The notes: a model not told the origin generated them from the sequence alone. DNA of 64,000 nt from Phytophthora sp. 'mugwort' (GCA_033558025.1 JAUCEF010000011.1:744001-808000); one strand, 5' to 3'; positions 1-10,957 are shown, numbered from the stretch's first letter. Made by a program: numbers and translations.

Positions 1-19
1 AACTAGAAAAAAATAACTA

Positions 20-1848
20 TTGTACAGTTGCAGCACATTGGGATCGGTGACCCTGTTGATGCATTTGTTTCTGACCGAATTTTCCAATGGTTTTTTTCTT
101 TACTCTAAAGTTCGCGAAGCAAACCGTTGATAGCGCGAAAACCAACTGTAATCGACCAATATACGATGAGCTGGAGCTCGCCCGAGATTTCCATTTCTTA
201 AAAGGATTTCGTCGTCTTGAGGTGAGAGGATATGTCGTGAGCTCAGCTGGTTTCGGGAATATATTACGCGTAATTTATTGCCCTCATATAATCGGTACCT
301 GGGTTTTCAAGTATCAGTGAAAATTTATATTTACACTGAAAGATGCAATCATTCATCTGCCTGTACCTCAGTAAAAAAAATCGGGGCCCTGAGCGTCGGT
401 CTCCACAATCGCTCGGCCCGTTGCCTGATCGGCGTGCACCTTCACTATGTACTCGTCCTTCTTCTTCTTCTGGCCTTACGATAAGCTCCTATCACGCACG
501 GCTGGCCACTTTGTTAGACGAAGCCCCGCGTTTCTTCTTCAGGTCTGCCATTGACTTCGCAAGCGCATTGCGATACGGTTTTTCATGACTCCCATCTCGG
601 GGTGATATGGGCGGGGGGATGTAGAACAGGAGATAGTCATAGTCTCGAGCGATCACGTTGGCTGCGTAGTTAGGCTTCGGCTTGTCAGCGGCGGCAAGCT
701 TCAACAGCGTCGTGTTCCTGGTTTCAGTGCCCCGGGAGATGCCGCGCTCAAGTAGACGACGAAAAATTCGCTCCTTTTTCCAGCCCTTTTTCGGGGGCGG
801 CTGGAGGATGTGGCGATGATAGCTGGCCCCATCCATCACGATATTGCACTCACCATACGCGTTTCAGCGTTTGGCACAGCTTTCTGAACCAGTCCTCGAA
901 CGTGTCGCTGTCGAAGTTGCCGTGGTAGTCCCGCTGCTCAGACGCAGCCAGGTCGGACTGCCAGTACTTCAGGGAGTCCTTCACCCAGTTGCCATGCCCC
1001 CCCCCCCTCATTCTTGCGGTACCTCACGCCAGCACCAACAATGCAAAATCGTCGGCCTTTGCCGCTCTTAACATAGCGAATACGATCAGCAGGTAGCCAT
1101 GGCCGAGAAGCCACGTGGTGATCGTTCACATAGCTCTCGTCGAGGAAAACCTCGGTCTGATGTTTTTTTTTGTGGTGATCACGATTTGGCACCTTCTTCA
1201 GCAAGTACTCCTCGCGGGACTGAACGGTGCCTGCCGCGTCCGCCGCAATATTGAGCTTCTGCCCAGTAACATACGCGAAGCCCAGTCTCTTGATTACATC
1301 CCGCATCGTTCGGATCGGAACAGTGAAACCTGCCACATCTTGTAGCTCATCGATAATGTGCGCGGCATTGGTAGGCACTTCATTTATATTACGGTCCGAA
1401 ACTATTTTACGGATTTTGTACTCGTAGTTTTCAGCAGCAGAGCGGTGACGATGGCCTCGAACACCGTAGGTGCTTGTGAAGAGCGGACCGTGGTGCTTGT
1501 TCCAGTCCGCCAGCACGAACAAGATGGTGCTATGTGCGTAGCCCGTTGAGTACTTTATCACTTGACGTATCGTGTGCCCCTTGGGGCGGAGTCCTTGCGC
1601 AAACTCGGCCTACAGAGTGCGGTGAAGTCGAACGATGTGGTATTTTACAGCGGCGGTCAGGAAGTACTTGTGCATCTATAGCGGGCTGAATAATGAGCGA
1701 CTGCAGACTAAACAATGACAGCTAGCAAGTCCAAACTGAGCTCCAGCGAATGCCACTTGTTTCACTGATTGGGCTAGCGAGAGGGAATGGAGGCCACTTC
1801 TTGCCGTGTCATATTTTCATTGTGACCGATCCCAATCTGCCAGTACAA
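20..1848 (-). mobile_element. IS630/Tc1-like DNA transposon with TIRs, TA target
   Basis: The two ends are inverted copies. The left end reads TTGTACAGTTGCAGCACATT and continues into a shared GGGATCGGT block; the right end, reverse-complemented, reads TTGTACTGGCAGATTGGGAT. Both are flanked outward by TA (18-19 and 1849-1850), the target of this superfamily. The element is about 1.83 kb and contains one decayed transposase on the minus strand. The exact end was chosen because the TA is the last base pair shared by both flanks; a start a few bases further in is possible. Confidence 0.7.
492..1561 (-). pseudogene. DDE transposase (IS630/Tc1-like), frameshifted
   Basis: This would be the cut-and-paste transposase of the surrounding element. 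In minus-strand order, 1561-938 holds the N-terminal half with a helix-turn-helix-like region and the first catalytic Asp in EVFLDESYVNDHHV. After a frame change, 839-492 holds the second Asp in MDGASYHRH and the downstream KSMADLKKK region. The third acidic residue, expected after a YxPPYHPE-type motif, is lost: the sequence jumps from YIPPPIS to a shifted frame, so a short deletion has removed the catalytic Glu block. An 11-base C run at 997-1007 sits at one frame change. The gene is dead. I recognise the family from Phytophthora repeats; the subfamily is not certain. Confidence 0.75.
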
Positions 1849-2143
1849 TAATTGCGATCGTTATTATTACCTTTGTATTAACAACCACTACATAGCTCTT
1901 TGTTTTAAACTCCATTCAAGAGAAACCAAACTAATTTTAACGCAGCAGCTCGTTCCTGACGCTCGCGAGATAAGCTAGGCTGATCTTCACGCTCCTCTTG
2001 ATCGTTTTCGTTGCCTGCATCGCAAGCATTCACTGTCCAAAATGATCTCGAGCAACGTCTTTTCTTGGCGGAATATTGTTTCCTCATCGACCTGACTTGT
2101 GAGTCATCGTATAACGGGATCACCTTCAGAATGGTGCCTCAAG
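1849..2143. other. Spacer with no recognised gene
   Basis: Between the first transposon and the LTR. A 72-codon minus-strand frame at 1905-2123 resembles nothing I know and is probably chance. Confidence 0.5.
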
Positions 2144-2442
2144 TGATGTAGTCAACATCACTATGACGTTACTGTAATGCCCCACGGATGGGTACCACAC
2201 ACATGGTACAAATACCCAATAGGATAACATCTAGGATTCTATATAGGTGACTTAGAGTTAGTATGTAGAGGCATGAAAGGAGATCACCTATAAATATATT
2301 CAGTCTTATATCTACCTATTTAGGGTTTAGGGTTTGGTAACAATCCCCTCAGACCAGGGACTAGTGAACTGCCATTCGCTGAGAGTTTGTATACTCTCCG
2401 AAAGCCTCACTTCTCGCAAGGTGTTGTGTGCCCCGTCACACA
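2144..2442 (+). repeat. Ty3/Gypsy 5' LTR
   Basis: A 299-bp LTR starting TGATGTAGTCAACATCA and ending CCCGTCACACA (TG...CA). It aligns along its length with the minus-strand copy at 23258-24180: shared blocks include the GATGGGTACCAC region, ATAGGTGA, TATAAATATATTCAGT and the TGTTGTGT near the end. TATAAATA at 2290-2297 could serve as the core promoter. A telomere-like stretch, TTTAGGGTTTAGGG, lies at about 2319-2332. No matching 3' LTR lies nearby, so no target duplication can be checked. Confidence 0.75.
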
Positions 2443-2450
2443 TGGTAGCA
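2443..2450 (+). promoter_or_regulatory. Primer-binding site, initiator tRNA-Met type
   Basis: TGGTAGCA follows the last CA of the LTR directly and matches the complement of the 3' end of initiator tRNA-Met in many eukaryotes. Only eight bases match. The same octamer lies downstream of the 5' LTR of the Gypsy at 42279, which supports the call. Confidence 0.55.
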
Positions 2451-2587
2451 CGTGTAGTCAATCCACGCCTACGCGGGTTACTACCTGAAACCTCTGAGGT
2501 CCTAACAGCATTGTCCGGAAAGAGTTTCCTCGTCTGAACGACTCACAGTTTGATTCCGTTTGTAGAAGGCTGGCATCTTCGCATGCC

Positions 2588-2815
2588 TTGCGCAGTTTGG
2601 CGTCGTCAACGCAAGCTAAGCTGATCAAGCGCGTGACCGCGTTCGACATGTACGAGCGGGGGCTCATCGAACGCATTCGCAGCAACCTGCAGGTTCCAGC
2701 AGCAGAGCCGAAATCGGTCTACCCCAAGCCGTTGAGACTAAAGGTAAACCCGCACGAGGGGAATGAAGGTGAAAACCATCATTTCTGCGTGCGAAATGTT
2801 GAGCTCGTGTGGTGA
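2588..2815 (+). pseudogene. Gypsy gag N-terminal fragment
   Basis: This would encode the start of a capsid (Gag) protein. The segment around KPLRLKVNPHEGNEGEN matches in position and character the gag of the Gypsy at 42279-50247 ([17 protein letters not shown], near 42950). The frame then breaks near 2815 and the similarity stops, so only the 5' tip of this element survives. Gag would assemble the virus-like particle in which reverse transcription takes place. Confidence 0.55.
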
Positions 2816-2819
2816 AGTG

Positions 2820-3525
2820 GATCTACTGAATTTCAGTAGGATCCCGACTCACTGCGCCCAGACATCGAGTAACGGAGGGGCCGTGTTGTTGCTGAGTGTT
2901 CACCTTGTGTACCCGTTGGCGGGCTGGTACTGCTCTCTTGTTGACATGAGATGCGCACTTGGTGGGCCTTGGACGTCCTTGAAGGGACTTGGGAGGGGGT
3001 GGATCTGCGCGGATATTCCTGCGCACGAGATCCGATGTCGGTTCGGTCTTGTGCTCTTGCGTAGACCTTATGGATCCGTAATAGAAATACGAGATCAGGA
3101 GTTGTTTCTTCTTGAGGGTGTTCTTGCTCCTTATCGGAGTTGTCCTTGTTCCTTTACAATGCTTGCCGCCTCCAATAGCGGGATCTTGAAGGGGGGGGGG
3201 GGAGAGAAGCCAAAGGGCGAGCGCGACCTGGCCAAGCTATTCAGGGGCTGCCACGTGTGCAAGAAGATCGCCAAATTTAGACTTGGTCTATGTATGGGGC
3301 CAATAGAGATCCCCTATACTATAGTCAAGTCTGTCTTCCAGTGCAAATTCGGTTCTGATTTATACCTTAGCCTATCTACCTTCGGATCCCATCCCAAAAC
3401 CTATCCTACGGACTACTTATAACGCAGGATCCCATCTCTGACCTATTTCTGGCCACCCGTCTCCACTCTACCTCCTTTAGCTACGGATCTTCAACCCGGT
3501 GTGCACCAAACTGATCGGATCTAGT
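2820..3525. other. GATC-rich segment, probably part of another Gypsy
   Basis: There is no recognisable protein. A 219-codon open frame (2763-3422) has no known motif and contains a 12-base G run at 3191-3202. The stretch has many GGATC motifs, like the minus-strand Gypsy at 16-20.9 kb, and unlike the AT-rich Maverick that begins right after it. It may be the untranslated region or LTR of that Gypsy family. This is inferred from composition only. Confidence 0.35.
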
Positions 3526-3854
3526 ACTTAAACCTCACCCCATGGGAGTAGTGGTTTACAGTACACAATCGGGGTTGTTTTTTTTATAATTCCATCTGGA
3601 TGTACTAAAACAATGTTTAACCCATGAATTAGCAAAGGGATAAACCCTATATAATTTAGGCAGCCCCTGTCGATAGCCAATATGCAAAGATACATATTTA
3701 TTGCTCTCAAAAGATCCTGATAGCGAAATATGTAAAGGTGCATAATTTAGTAAATATAAGATATAATATCTTACCTATATGAAGTTATCCAATATATAAT
3801 ATATATATCGAAATATAAAGACGTTCCATCCTGATAGATAAATATAAAGGTATA

Positions 3855-4172
3855 ATGACTATAACAATGAATAAGGTAAGTTTCAACTCAAAGCATTCAA
3901 TACTCGAGGCAATGCTTAATGATCGATCCTACTGTAAGTGGCTGATGAAACAACCATGGTTTAGAAACGGCTCAAGTATGATCTCGTCAAAAACACGTTA
4001 GTCTTGTGCGTATGACGTAGGTCTCGTTAAGGAAACTGAATATGTTGAAGTATTTGATCCATGTAATAGAACGTGGTGTTATTCGGATAGAAGCTGTTGC
4101 TTTAAGACTGAAGAAAAATATAGGTATCAGTGTACCAAATGTGGACATCAAAACAAAATTAACTTTTTTTAA
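3855..4172 (+). pseudogene. Small zinc-ribbon protein of the Maverick
   Basis: A 105-codon frame from ATG to TAA with one in-frame TAG at 3999-4001. The C-terminal half is cysteine-rich, and the end reads YRYQCTKCGHQNKINFF, a CxxC zinc knuckle. No family is assigned. Similar short zinc-binding ORFs are common in large DNA transposons and viruses. It lies upstream of the polymerase in the same orientation and is read as an element gene only because of context. Confidence 0.5.
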
Positions 4173-4208
4173 TCCTGATGCAAAGTCCTCTATAGTATAT
4201 AAATAACA

Positions 4209-4422
4209 ATGACCTATCCACCTGAAAAGTATCAAGCTAACAAGGAACGCTTCAAAGCAAACCAGATGCGGTACTACCTCAAGACGAGAGAAACACGTAT
4301 CGCTATGCAATAGAGAACAGATTAATACTCGACGTAGGGAGAGGCGCAAACTACTTAAAGCAATCGAGAAAACAGAATCGAATTTAATTCAAATCATTTT
4401 TTTTGTATCTCCAAGAATATAA
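4209..4422 (+). pseudogene. Small basic Maverick protein, frameshifted
   Basis: The ATG at 4209 opens MTYPPEKYQANKERFKANQM and runs to a TAG at 4311. A one-base shift restores a strongly basic continuation (INTRRRERRKLLKAIEKTE) up to a stop at 4420-4422. The product would be about 70 residues, highly charged and probably helical. TATATAAAT lies directly upstream (4196-4204), very close to the start codon. Function is unknown; a DNA-binding role would be a guess from charge. Confidence 0.45.
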
Positions 4423-6248
4423 AGTTCTGTCTTAAGCAAAGTCTAACTAATATAAAGACTTTTCCACCAGCCGAAATTTACCCAACGATATATAGCAATC
4501 ATGTTGCCGTACGAAGTTGAAGGACTTAGGCGATTAGATATTCCATACGTTAAATGGGGAAAAACTATCGAGTGAAGATGCGAGGACGCACAGGTAAGAT
4601 GGTTTATATTGGAAACTCATCTCATCCAAGAAATAAGAAACTAATTGTCAAGCAGTACAAGAAATCGATTGAAGATCTCAACAAGCATCTTTCACCCGAT
4701 TATAAGGCTGACCCGAAGTACTCAGTCTATATAGGCAACCACATGGAGACTCATCTCTATGAGAATATCCCAGCAGGAGAGTTTTATGACAAGCTGGAGC
4801 TTGTACTCGGAAGTCAGGGGAAAGCTCATAAGGTAAGCATTGCGCTTGGATACAGCTTAATCAATATTGCCGATGAAAGTGATATTCGTTATTGGTATCC
4901 AAATGTTGGCAACACAATGGTCTTCGATTCTCCAATTGCGATTAATACTAAGCGTGATATCCGAAAGAAGATGATAACTCCTATTAGAGCAATGGAGTTA
5001 GCAAACAAGCTCCCGTACCCCTCATCTGGATAGAAACTCCTGTGTATCGTTGGGTTCAAGCTATTCATCTACTTTCGCAACCACACTCTAGGTGATAGCG
5101 GAGCTGTTATCCATAAAATCATACTCAATAACAAGCGTGTTATCAACTTTCCGAAGACCAACAATAAATGCGTTTTCCATTTGCATTGCTTTTCATCCCA
5201 ATCGCGGTAAAGATCCTCGCAAGATTCAATCCCTTGTAAAGGGTACCTTCAAGCGGTATTGTTCATAGAAGGGTATTAGCTACATGCTAAGTCTTTCGCA
5301 ACTTCAAGCCAATTGACATTATGCAATTCGATGAGCTCGAGGAATGCTTCCAGCTCAGTATCAACGTATATACGAAGGATGTGGAAACCGGAAATGTTGA
5401 GTGTATTCGTTCATCAGAGAAGAGCTATGACCGAATCAACATCCTATCGTGTGAGAATCATCTGCTCTCTACATCAAGAACATGGAAATGTTTCAGGACA
5501 AGTATCAGTGTCAGAAATGGAATATGATCTTCAAGACGAGTGAAAAGCTACGAAACCACTCTAAGAACAGATGCGATGAAGTCAATATTGAGTTCACAAA
5601 GCTACCAAGCATCTACATTCCTCCTGAGAATATGATTAAGAAGTTGCTCCAACGATACTCGCTAAAGCCTGTGAATCACTACCTTGATCATTTCATTGTC
5701 TATGATTTCGAATCCACCCTCAAACCAACAGAGATTAGCCACGGAGAAGGTACTGTCTATGTAATCAGCACATCCCCGTTAGTGTTTCGATATCAGATAG
5801 CTTAACTAATCGTGTTGAATGTTTCATTAATAATGATCCGCGTGCATTGCTCAAGGATATGTTCGCGTATATTAACAACACAAGTAAGATCATTCAGCGA
5901 TACAATGTGTCGAAGTATGAGATCTTACTCAGAAGCATTTAATGCGTGAGAAGGAGAAGGGTGCACTCTCATCTATTGATGATGAAATCAAAGAAGGAGA
6001 GTACCAATCATTCTACGATGCGCATGCTAATATGAAAAACTTTGATATCAGAGATATTGGATCATACAATAAAATCCAACGTATCCTTAATCAAGTACAT
6101 GTTCTTGGATTCAACTCTGGAATCTATAATATCAATCTTATTAAGAAATATCTCTTCTCAGTAATCGGGACCGACAACATCAAATCCGTTATCACAAATC
6201 CCAGTTATACGTGCATCGCAACTGACGACTTCAAGATACTTAATATTA

Positions 6249-6490
6249 CAGTGCGCGCCAAAAAATTAGGAACAAACTTTGCGGCGCGATATCTCGGCTT
6301 CCACTGAGCCGTTTGGCTTGCTGTTTAGATATGAGGTCGCTATTAGCAATAAAAAACGTTGGTTTAGGCTAACAACCTGAGTTTTGTAGTTGGTGATAGG
6401 GCTTCTATACAAAAGACCACAATCGACACTGCGTCAGAATAATAAAAACATGGCAGACATACAAAATCCAATATTATTGGAATGATGGTC
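6249..6490 (+). repeat. Left 242-bp TIR of the Tc1-type element
   Basis: Begins CAGTGCGCGCCAAAAAATTA and ends GGAATGATGGTC. It is the reverse complement of 7532-7773 with one mismatch. A terminal repeat this long is unusual for simple Tc1 elements, which often have 20-100 bp. Confidence 0.95.
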
Positions 6491-6494
6491 GGAC

Positions 6495-7490
6495 CTAGTA
6501 ATGCGTTTTACCGCCGCGACGCTCAATCACTTCGATGCACCGGTTCGGCATCGAGGTGAGGAGCGCGTCACAGAGCGATGGACTGAGGCGCTCCCAGGCG
6601 TCGAGAACAGCGCGGGTCAGGTCCGATGTTGAGCGATACTGCTTGCCATTCGCGTAGACAGCAGAGGACAACGCGTTCCATACATTCTCGATTGGGTTGA
6701 GGTCAGGGGAGCGAGCGGGCCACTCCATGACCTCGACCTCCATTTCGCCAAGGAACTCGCGCGTCATGGCCGACGAATGTATGGGAGCGTTGTCCTGCTG
6801 AAACACAAAATCGACTCCGTGATGGAGGTGAGCAAAAGGCAGCAAGTACTCAGATAGGGTGTAGGCATAGTCCTCTGACTTCTGCTTGCCGACCAGGATC
6901 GCCAGCGAGGACCTACCCGCCGAAGAGAACGCCCCCCAGACCATCACTGACCCGCCGCCATTCTGGCGATTGACGTACGTGCGCGGTGCCTTGCGCAGAT
7001 CGCGCCAGTAGTGCTTGTAGCCATCGGGGCCGTCGAGATTGAACTTTTTCTCATCCGAGAACACGACGCGCTCCCAGATCTTGGGCTTGGTCACCATCTC
7101 CTTTGCCCAGGTTCGCCGTGCCTCCTTGTGCGCCGGGGTGAGGTCCAGTGTCTTCTCCATCTTCGCGTACACAAGCCAGTCGACGCTGGAGAGCAGGCGC
7201 TGGATTGTGCGCACCGAGCACGAGCAGTTGTAGTCAACCTTGAGCGTAGCCGCCGAGGATGTGCCCGTCGCCGCGGCTCGAACCACAGCGCGCAGCTCGC
7301 GATCAGTCAGGCTCAGCGGACGCCCTCGCTTCTCTACCTCTCGTTCTCCTTCATTCTTGGTCACGTTGTTCCACACGCACGTGGGCGAGCGGCCCACACG
7401 GTCAGCGACCTCGCGTATCGTCAGTCCCGCCTCGCGCAGCCCTTCCATTCGGCCGCGCTCATGCTCTTTCACGCTGGGGCCGAGCCCCAT
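6495..7490 (-). CDS. Tc1-type transposase, DD34E, intact
   Basis: A 331-residue protein, the normal length for the superfamily. It cuts out and reinserts the element at TA sites in the nucleus. Residues 5-60 form the first helix-turn-helix ([22 protein letters not shown]) followed by a GRPLS linker. Residues 62-125 form the second DNA-binding domain. The catalytic triad is complete: D146 in VFSDEKKF, D233 in FQQDNAPIH and E268 in [11 protein letters not shown], with 34 residues between the last two. [11 protein letters not shown] is also conserved. There is no stop or frameshift and the ATG lies just inside the right TIR. It is the only open transposase in the window, so an active or recently active copy is plausible. 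Confidence 0.95.
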   Translation of the reverse strand: MGLGPSVKEHERGRMEGLREAGLTIREVADRVGRSPTCVWNNVTKNEGEREVEKRGRPLSLTDRELRAVVRAAATGTSSAATLKVDYNCSCSVRTIQRLLSSVDWLVYAKMEKTLDLTPAHKEARRTWAKEMVTKPKIWERVVFSDEKKFNLDGPDGYKHYWRDLRKAPRTYVNRQNGGGSVMVWGAFSSAGRSSLAILVGKQKSEDYAYTLSEYLLPFAHLHHGVDFVFQQDNAPIHSSAMTREFLGEMEVEVMEWPARSPDLNPIENVWNALSSAVYANGKQYRSTSDLTRAVLDAWERLSPSLCDALLTSMPNRCIEVIERRGGKTHY

Positions 7491-7531
7491 TATTCTCGAC
7501 TGACACGCGTCAGCTCACATCAAACCATTTT

Positions 7532-7773
7532 GACCATCATTCCAATAATATTGGATTTTGTATGTCTGCCATGTTTTTATTATTCTGACGCGGTGTCGAT
7601 TGTGGTCTTTTGTATAGAAGCCCTATCACCAACTACAAAACTCAGGTTGTTAGCCTAAACCAACGTTTTTTATTGCTAATAGCGACCTCATATCTAAACA
7701 GCAAGCCAAACGGCTCAGTGGAAGCCGAGATATCGCGCCGCAAAGTTTGTTCCTAATTTTTTGGCGCGCACTG
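7532..7773 (-). repeat. Right 242-bp TIR of the Tc1-type element
   Basis: Reverse complement of 6249-6490. It lies 41 bp upstream of the transposase start codon, so the transposase promoter is probably inside or next to this repeat. Confidence 0.95.
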
Positions 7774-8355
7774 TATAAAAAAAAAAATTATGTCCCACAA
7801 GGTACATCTCAGGAAATCATCTCACTACTTACATCGGTGGGTGCAAGTGTGATGATAAGATTAAATGCACTTGTGGCCTTGCTAAGGGGATATTCCCTTA
7901 TGAGTACATAACTTTATTTTAAGTACTCAACGAGACTAAAATCCCCCTAAGAAGGCTTTCAATAGCGATCTTCGCGGGACAATCGCACTAATGAAGACTG
8001 TGAACGCGTCAAGTTCGTTTGGGAGTACTATGAGCTGAAGAGTATCAAGGATCTGCTGATCTGGTATAGCAACCTGGATGTTGTGCCATTCATCAAAGCT
8101 ATTCAATATCAGCGAGAATTATTCAAAAGCTTTGATCTCGATATGTTGACTGATGGAGTTTCTCTGCCTAGTCTTTCAGAAAAGGTTATTTATCAGACAT
8201 GCCACAAAAACCTCAGGAAGCAACCGAGAATAGCTGCCCCAGGGTTTGGATTTCCTGAGAAACGAATGAAGGGGTACAAGGCTCAAGCCGCTGAAGCCAA
8301 ACGTCGATATGATATGACGATTGGTCATCTAAATACATTATTAGGTAGGCAAAAG

Positions 8356-8473
8356 TGTCTTTGCGCTTTATGCTATTGTCCGCTAACTGCTGAAACCGCG
8401 TCAGCTGATAGAATTAATAGCTCTAAAGGTCATATCAATGGCAACATTATGATTAGTTGCATCGAGTGCAATG
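8356..8473 (+). other. HNH-endonuclease-like domain inside PolB
   Basis: Within the frame 8083-8544 the sequence shows CALC, then DRINSSKGHINGN, then CIECN: two CxxC pairs around a D-R-I...G-H...N core. This is the usual layout of zinc-bound HNH (His-Me finger) nucleases. Upstream is the PolB segment SLPSLSEKVIYQTCHKNL and downstream, after one frameshift near 8542, the PolB segment around GGPSIIFNRYAKRNE and motif A. The domain therefore sits in the polymerase gene between the exonuclease and palm parts. Whether it is a fused domain or a homing-type insertion cannot be decided here. Confidence 0.7.
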
Positions 8474-9784
8474 TGGCTCGTAAAGATATGTCCATCGGTG
8501 GATTTCGGAAAAAGATACTTTATGATTTCAACTCCGATCCTTAGTATATTCAATTGATTTAGCGGAGAAAGAGATCTACCGTAGAATGAAGGACAATATT
8601 GCCGGCGGGCCGTCGATTATCTTTAACCGCTACGCCAAACGCAATGAAACTCTTATTTGTGGCGACAAGCTTGTGATAAAAGTCACTGGGTATGACGCTA
8701 ATACTCTCTATCTCTGGGCTCTGAGTAATGATATGCCTTGCGGTCGTTTGACTACAATTGAATCATATAATGGTATCATTGATGACATAGTCAATGACAA
8801 GATCTTTGGTTTTCTCGAATGCGACATTCGAACTCCAGACCACTTGAAAAGGTACTTTAGCGAAATGACTCCTATTTTCAAAAACATTGAAATTGATTGC
8901 ACTGATGAGAAAATCATTGGCTTATATGTATGAGTACAACCAGACACGCGGTAAAATGCTGCGAAGCCCGCTCGCAAGCTTATCGGTAGCTATTTAGGTG
9001 AAAAGATTCTTATCTATGCTCCACTCCTTAAGTGGCACCTCTCACATGGGATGGAAATCACTATGACCTACATCTTCATCAAGGCGAGTGCTCACAAAGC
9101 ATTTAAGCCATATATGAAAGAGGTATCAGGCACGATGCGACGTTAATGCCGATGAGAACAAGAAAATGGCTGGAATGATGATGAAGCTCGTTGGCGACTC
9201 TGCGTTGGTCGCTCCGGCATGGATATGTGCAAGTATAAGATGGGTAAATATGAGTCTGAAGAGACAGCTATTGAGAAAAATATCGAACATTTCACGTTTC
9301 ATTCGTTGGAGGAGCTACACAAGTATGAATGTTTCCGCGAGACTATAACAAGGAAGTGTCCATCTATAATACACTCACTCCTGGTCTATTCAAGGAAGAG
9401 TGGCGAGGTGATGCGATGGTAGCACTATCAGCAAGAATTACACTTGCTATATCCCAGATGAAGAACACAAGGTCAAGAAAGATGGAAGACTTGTTAATAG
9501 AAAGTCGAATATTTCAAGCTGTCCGCAAAGGATATTCAAAAGAACAAGAACAATGATTTACTACCGCTTGAGAACTTCGAATCTGTTGCTCGCGATCGTA
9601 TAACTCTCAGAGGAACTAACAAGTGTCTCCGCATTAGTAAAAAGACTAAATCAATCATTACATACAGTCAAATAAAGACTGCCCTTAACTGTTAGTACGA
9701 CAAGCGTAAGGTTTTCGATGATGGTATTTCTACAATTCCGGTCGATATTTAGGGGGAATTTTTTGCATGTTTGTTTTGTTTCTA

Positions 9785-10909
9785 ATGCCACGAACGAGCT
9801 ACTATTGAAGCTTTATCATGTCCTAAAACAGAGTATATCGGCAGCAATGCTCTGTATCAGAAGAATTAAAAAATGAAAAATCTATTCGTCTGAAGGATGT
9901 TAAGGAGTGGTATGCCAAGCAGACTGATATCCAACGCTACAACGGCAAAGCAACTCGACTTGATGATTTTAAGATTGCTTCAAGCAATCCCAATAGTTGG
10001 CAGGCAGATTTAGGATTTTGGAAAGGAAAGACGATTCTAGCGGCTATCAATATCAATTCCAGAATTGGATTTGCTAAGATATTAGCGGACAAGCGTTGGA
10101 GTAGTGTCTCTAAGGGTATTTTAAATCTCATGAATCACTTAAAGTTGATATTTTAACTACCGACAATGGCTTTGAGTTCATGAATAGACATGCCCAAGCC
10201 TATTTCAAATGCAAATCTGTTACTCACTACAACAACAAACCGGATGATCACGGAACGATGGGCAAGGTTGAGCGATTTAACCGTACGCTTAAGTCGAGAT
10301 TGATGAAGATAAAGCACCACTAACGCTTAAGCTACTAAGCGATGTCATCGACAACTATAACGATATTACATACTAAACACACTTCTATCAAAATGGCACC
10401 GAATGAAGCATCTGGATAGGTTATTGAATCTGAATTAGATCATAACGACAACGCTATGGATAAGCTTGAAAATCGGCTAAAAAAATTGGAGCTTCTGTGT
10501 TATATCGTTTGAAGTAGACGCAATTTGAAAAGGAATCGGCGAGATGGAGCAAGGCTATATATGAAATAGTTGGCATCGATGGCTATCGACTTCAAATTAG
10601 ATCTAAGAATCGACATACACTCTACAAGGCACTAAATGATATTAAATTGATAATGACGCGATAACGAATGCAGAGATTACGAATAAACAAATATTCGAGG
10701 TTCCGAAGGTTATGGACCTCAAGAACCAGCAATCGGGTAAATACAAATATCTTATCAAATGGATTGGATATGACGATCTATCGTGGGAATCACAAGATTA
10801 TCTCCGATTGATCAACAAAAACAAGCGATCTACCTTTGAGACTGAGTACTGGTATTCAAAGAGCTTGCATAGCAGCTCCGGTGTTGGTTTCGCCAGCCAC
10901 AACAAATGA
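9785..10909 (+). pseudogene. Maverick retroviral-type integrase with chromodomain
   Basis: It would insert the element DNA into the genome. The catalytic triad is visible: Asp in SWQADLGFW (about 10007), Asp in TTDNGFEF (10162-10164) and Glu in GKVERFNRTLKSRL (10270-10272), with exactly 35 residues between the last two (DD35E). A C-terminal chromodomain follows at about 10712-10830 (KYKYLIKWIGYDDLSWES), which in chromoviruses guides integration to methylated histone tails. The N-terminal part is broken by stops near 9820 and 9860, and a frameshift lies between the two Asp residues. A start near 9785 is tentative. It follows polB by about 30 bp in the same direction. Confidence 0.85.
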
Positions 10910-10957
10910 AACATCCAATTTTTATATCTGACTTGATATATATAGAAACCAACCCAA

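Larger units (their letters stand above)
6249..7773 (-). mobile_element. Intact Tc1/mariner-type transposon inserted in polB
   Basis: A 1525-bp element bounded by TA at 6247-6248 and 7774-7775. Its terminal inverted repeats are 242 bp each, begin CAGTGCGCGCC, and differ at only one position that I can find (T versus C inside GACACTGCG). It carries a complete transposase on the minus strand. Near-identical ends and an open frame mean a recent arrival. The host sequence around it, Maverick polB, is heavily decayed, so the insertion is much younger than the death of the Maverick. Confidence 0.95.
4501..9752 (+). pseudogene. polB: Protein-primed family B DNA polymerase of the Maverick
   Basis: This would replicate the element. 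The ATG at 4501 gives MLPYEVEGLRRLDIPYVKWG, which joins after a frameshift the open N-terminal segment 4554-5033. A zinc-finger-like stretch (YQCQKWNMIFKTSEKLRNHS) precedes Exo I, FIVYDFEST, with Asp and Glu at about 5704-5712. Exo II is VLGFNSGIYNINLIKK near 6110. A Tc1-type element interrupts at 6249-7773. After it come FPYEYI, an HNH-like insert (8356-8473), polymerase motif A (YDANTLYLWALSNDMPCG, near 8690) and a shifted motif B (MKLVGDSA, near 9180). The YxDTDS motif C region is missing: the text jumps from SLEELHKYE to a shifted version of the RDYNKEVSIY block, consistent with an internal deletion. The end reads GISTIPVDI then TAG. Many frameshifts; dead. Confidence 0.85.

Noticed and set aside
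2319..2332. TTTAGGG repeats as a telomere
   Set aside because: Only two units, inside an LTR with a homologue elsewhere; the related LTR does not keep the repeat.
2763..3422. 219-codon plus-strand open frame as a host gene
   Set aside because: Crosses the border between a gag fragment and a GATC-rich segment, contains a G12 run, no motif.
3530..3850. Left terminal inverted repeat of the Maverick
   Set aside because: Expected here, but the right end of the element is gone, so no inverted partner exists in the window to prove it.
7011..7658. 215-codon plus-strand open frame
   Set aside because: Lies opposite the intact Tc1 transposase and has no domain; it is a shadow of that gene.
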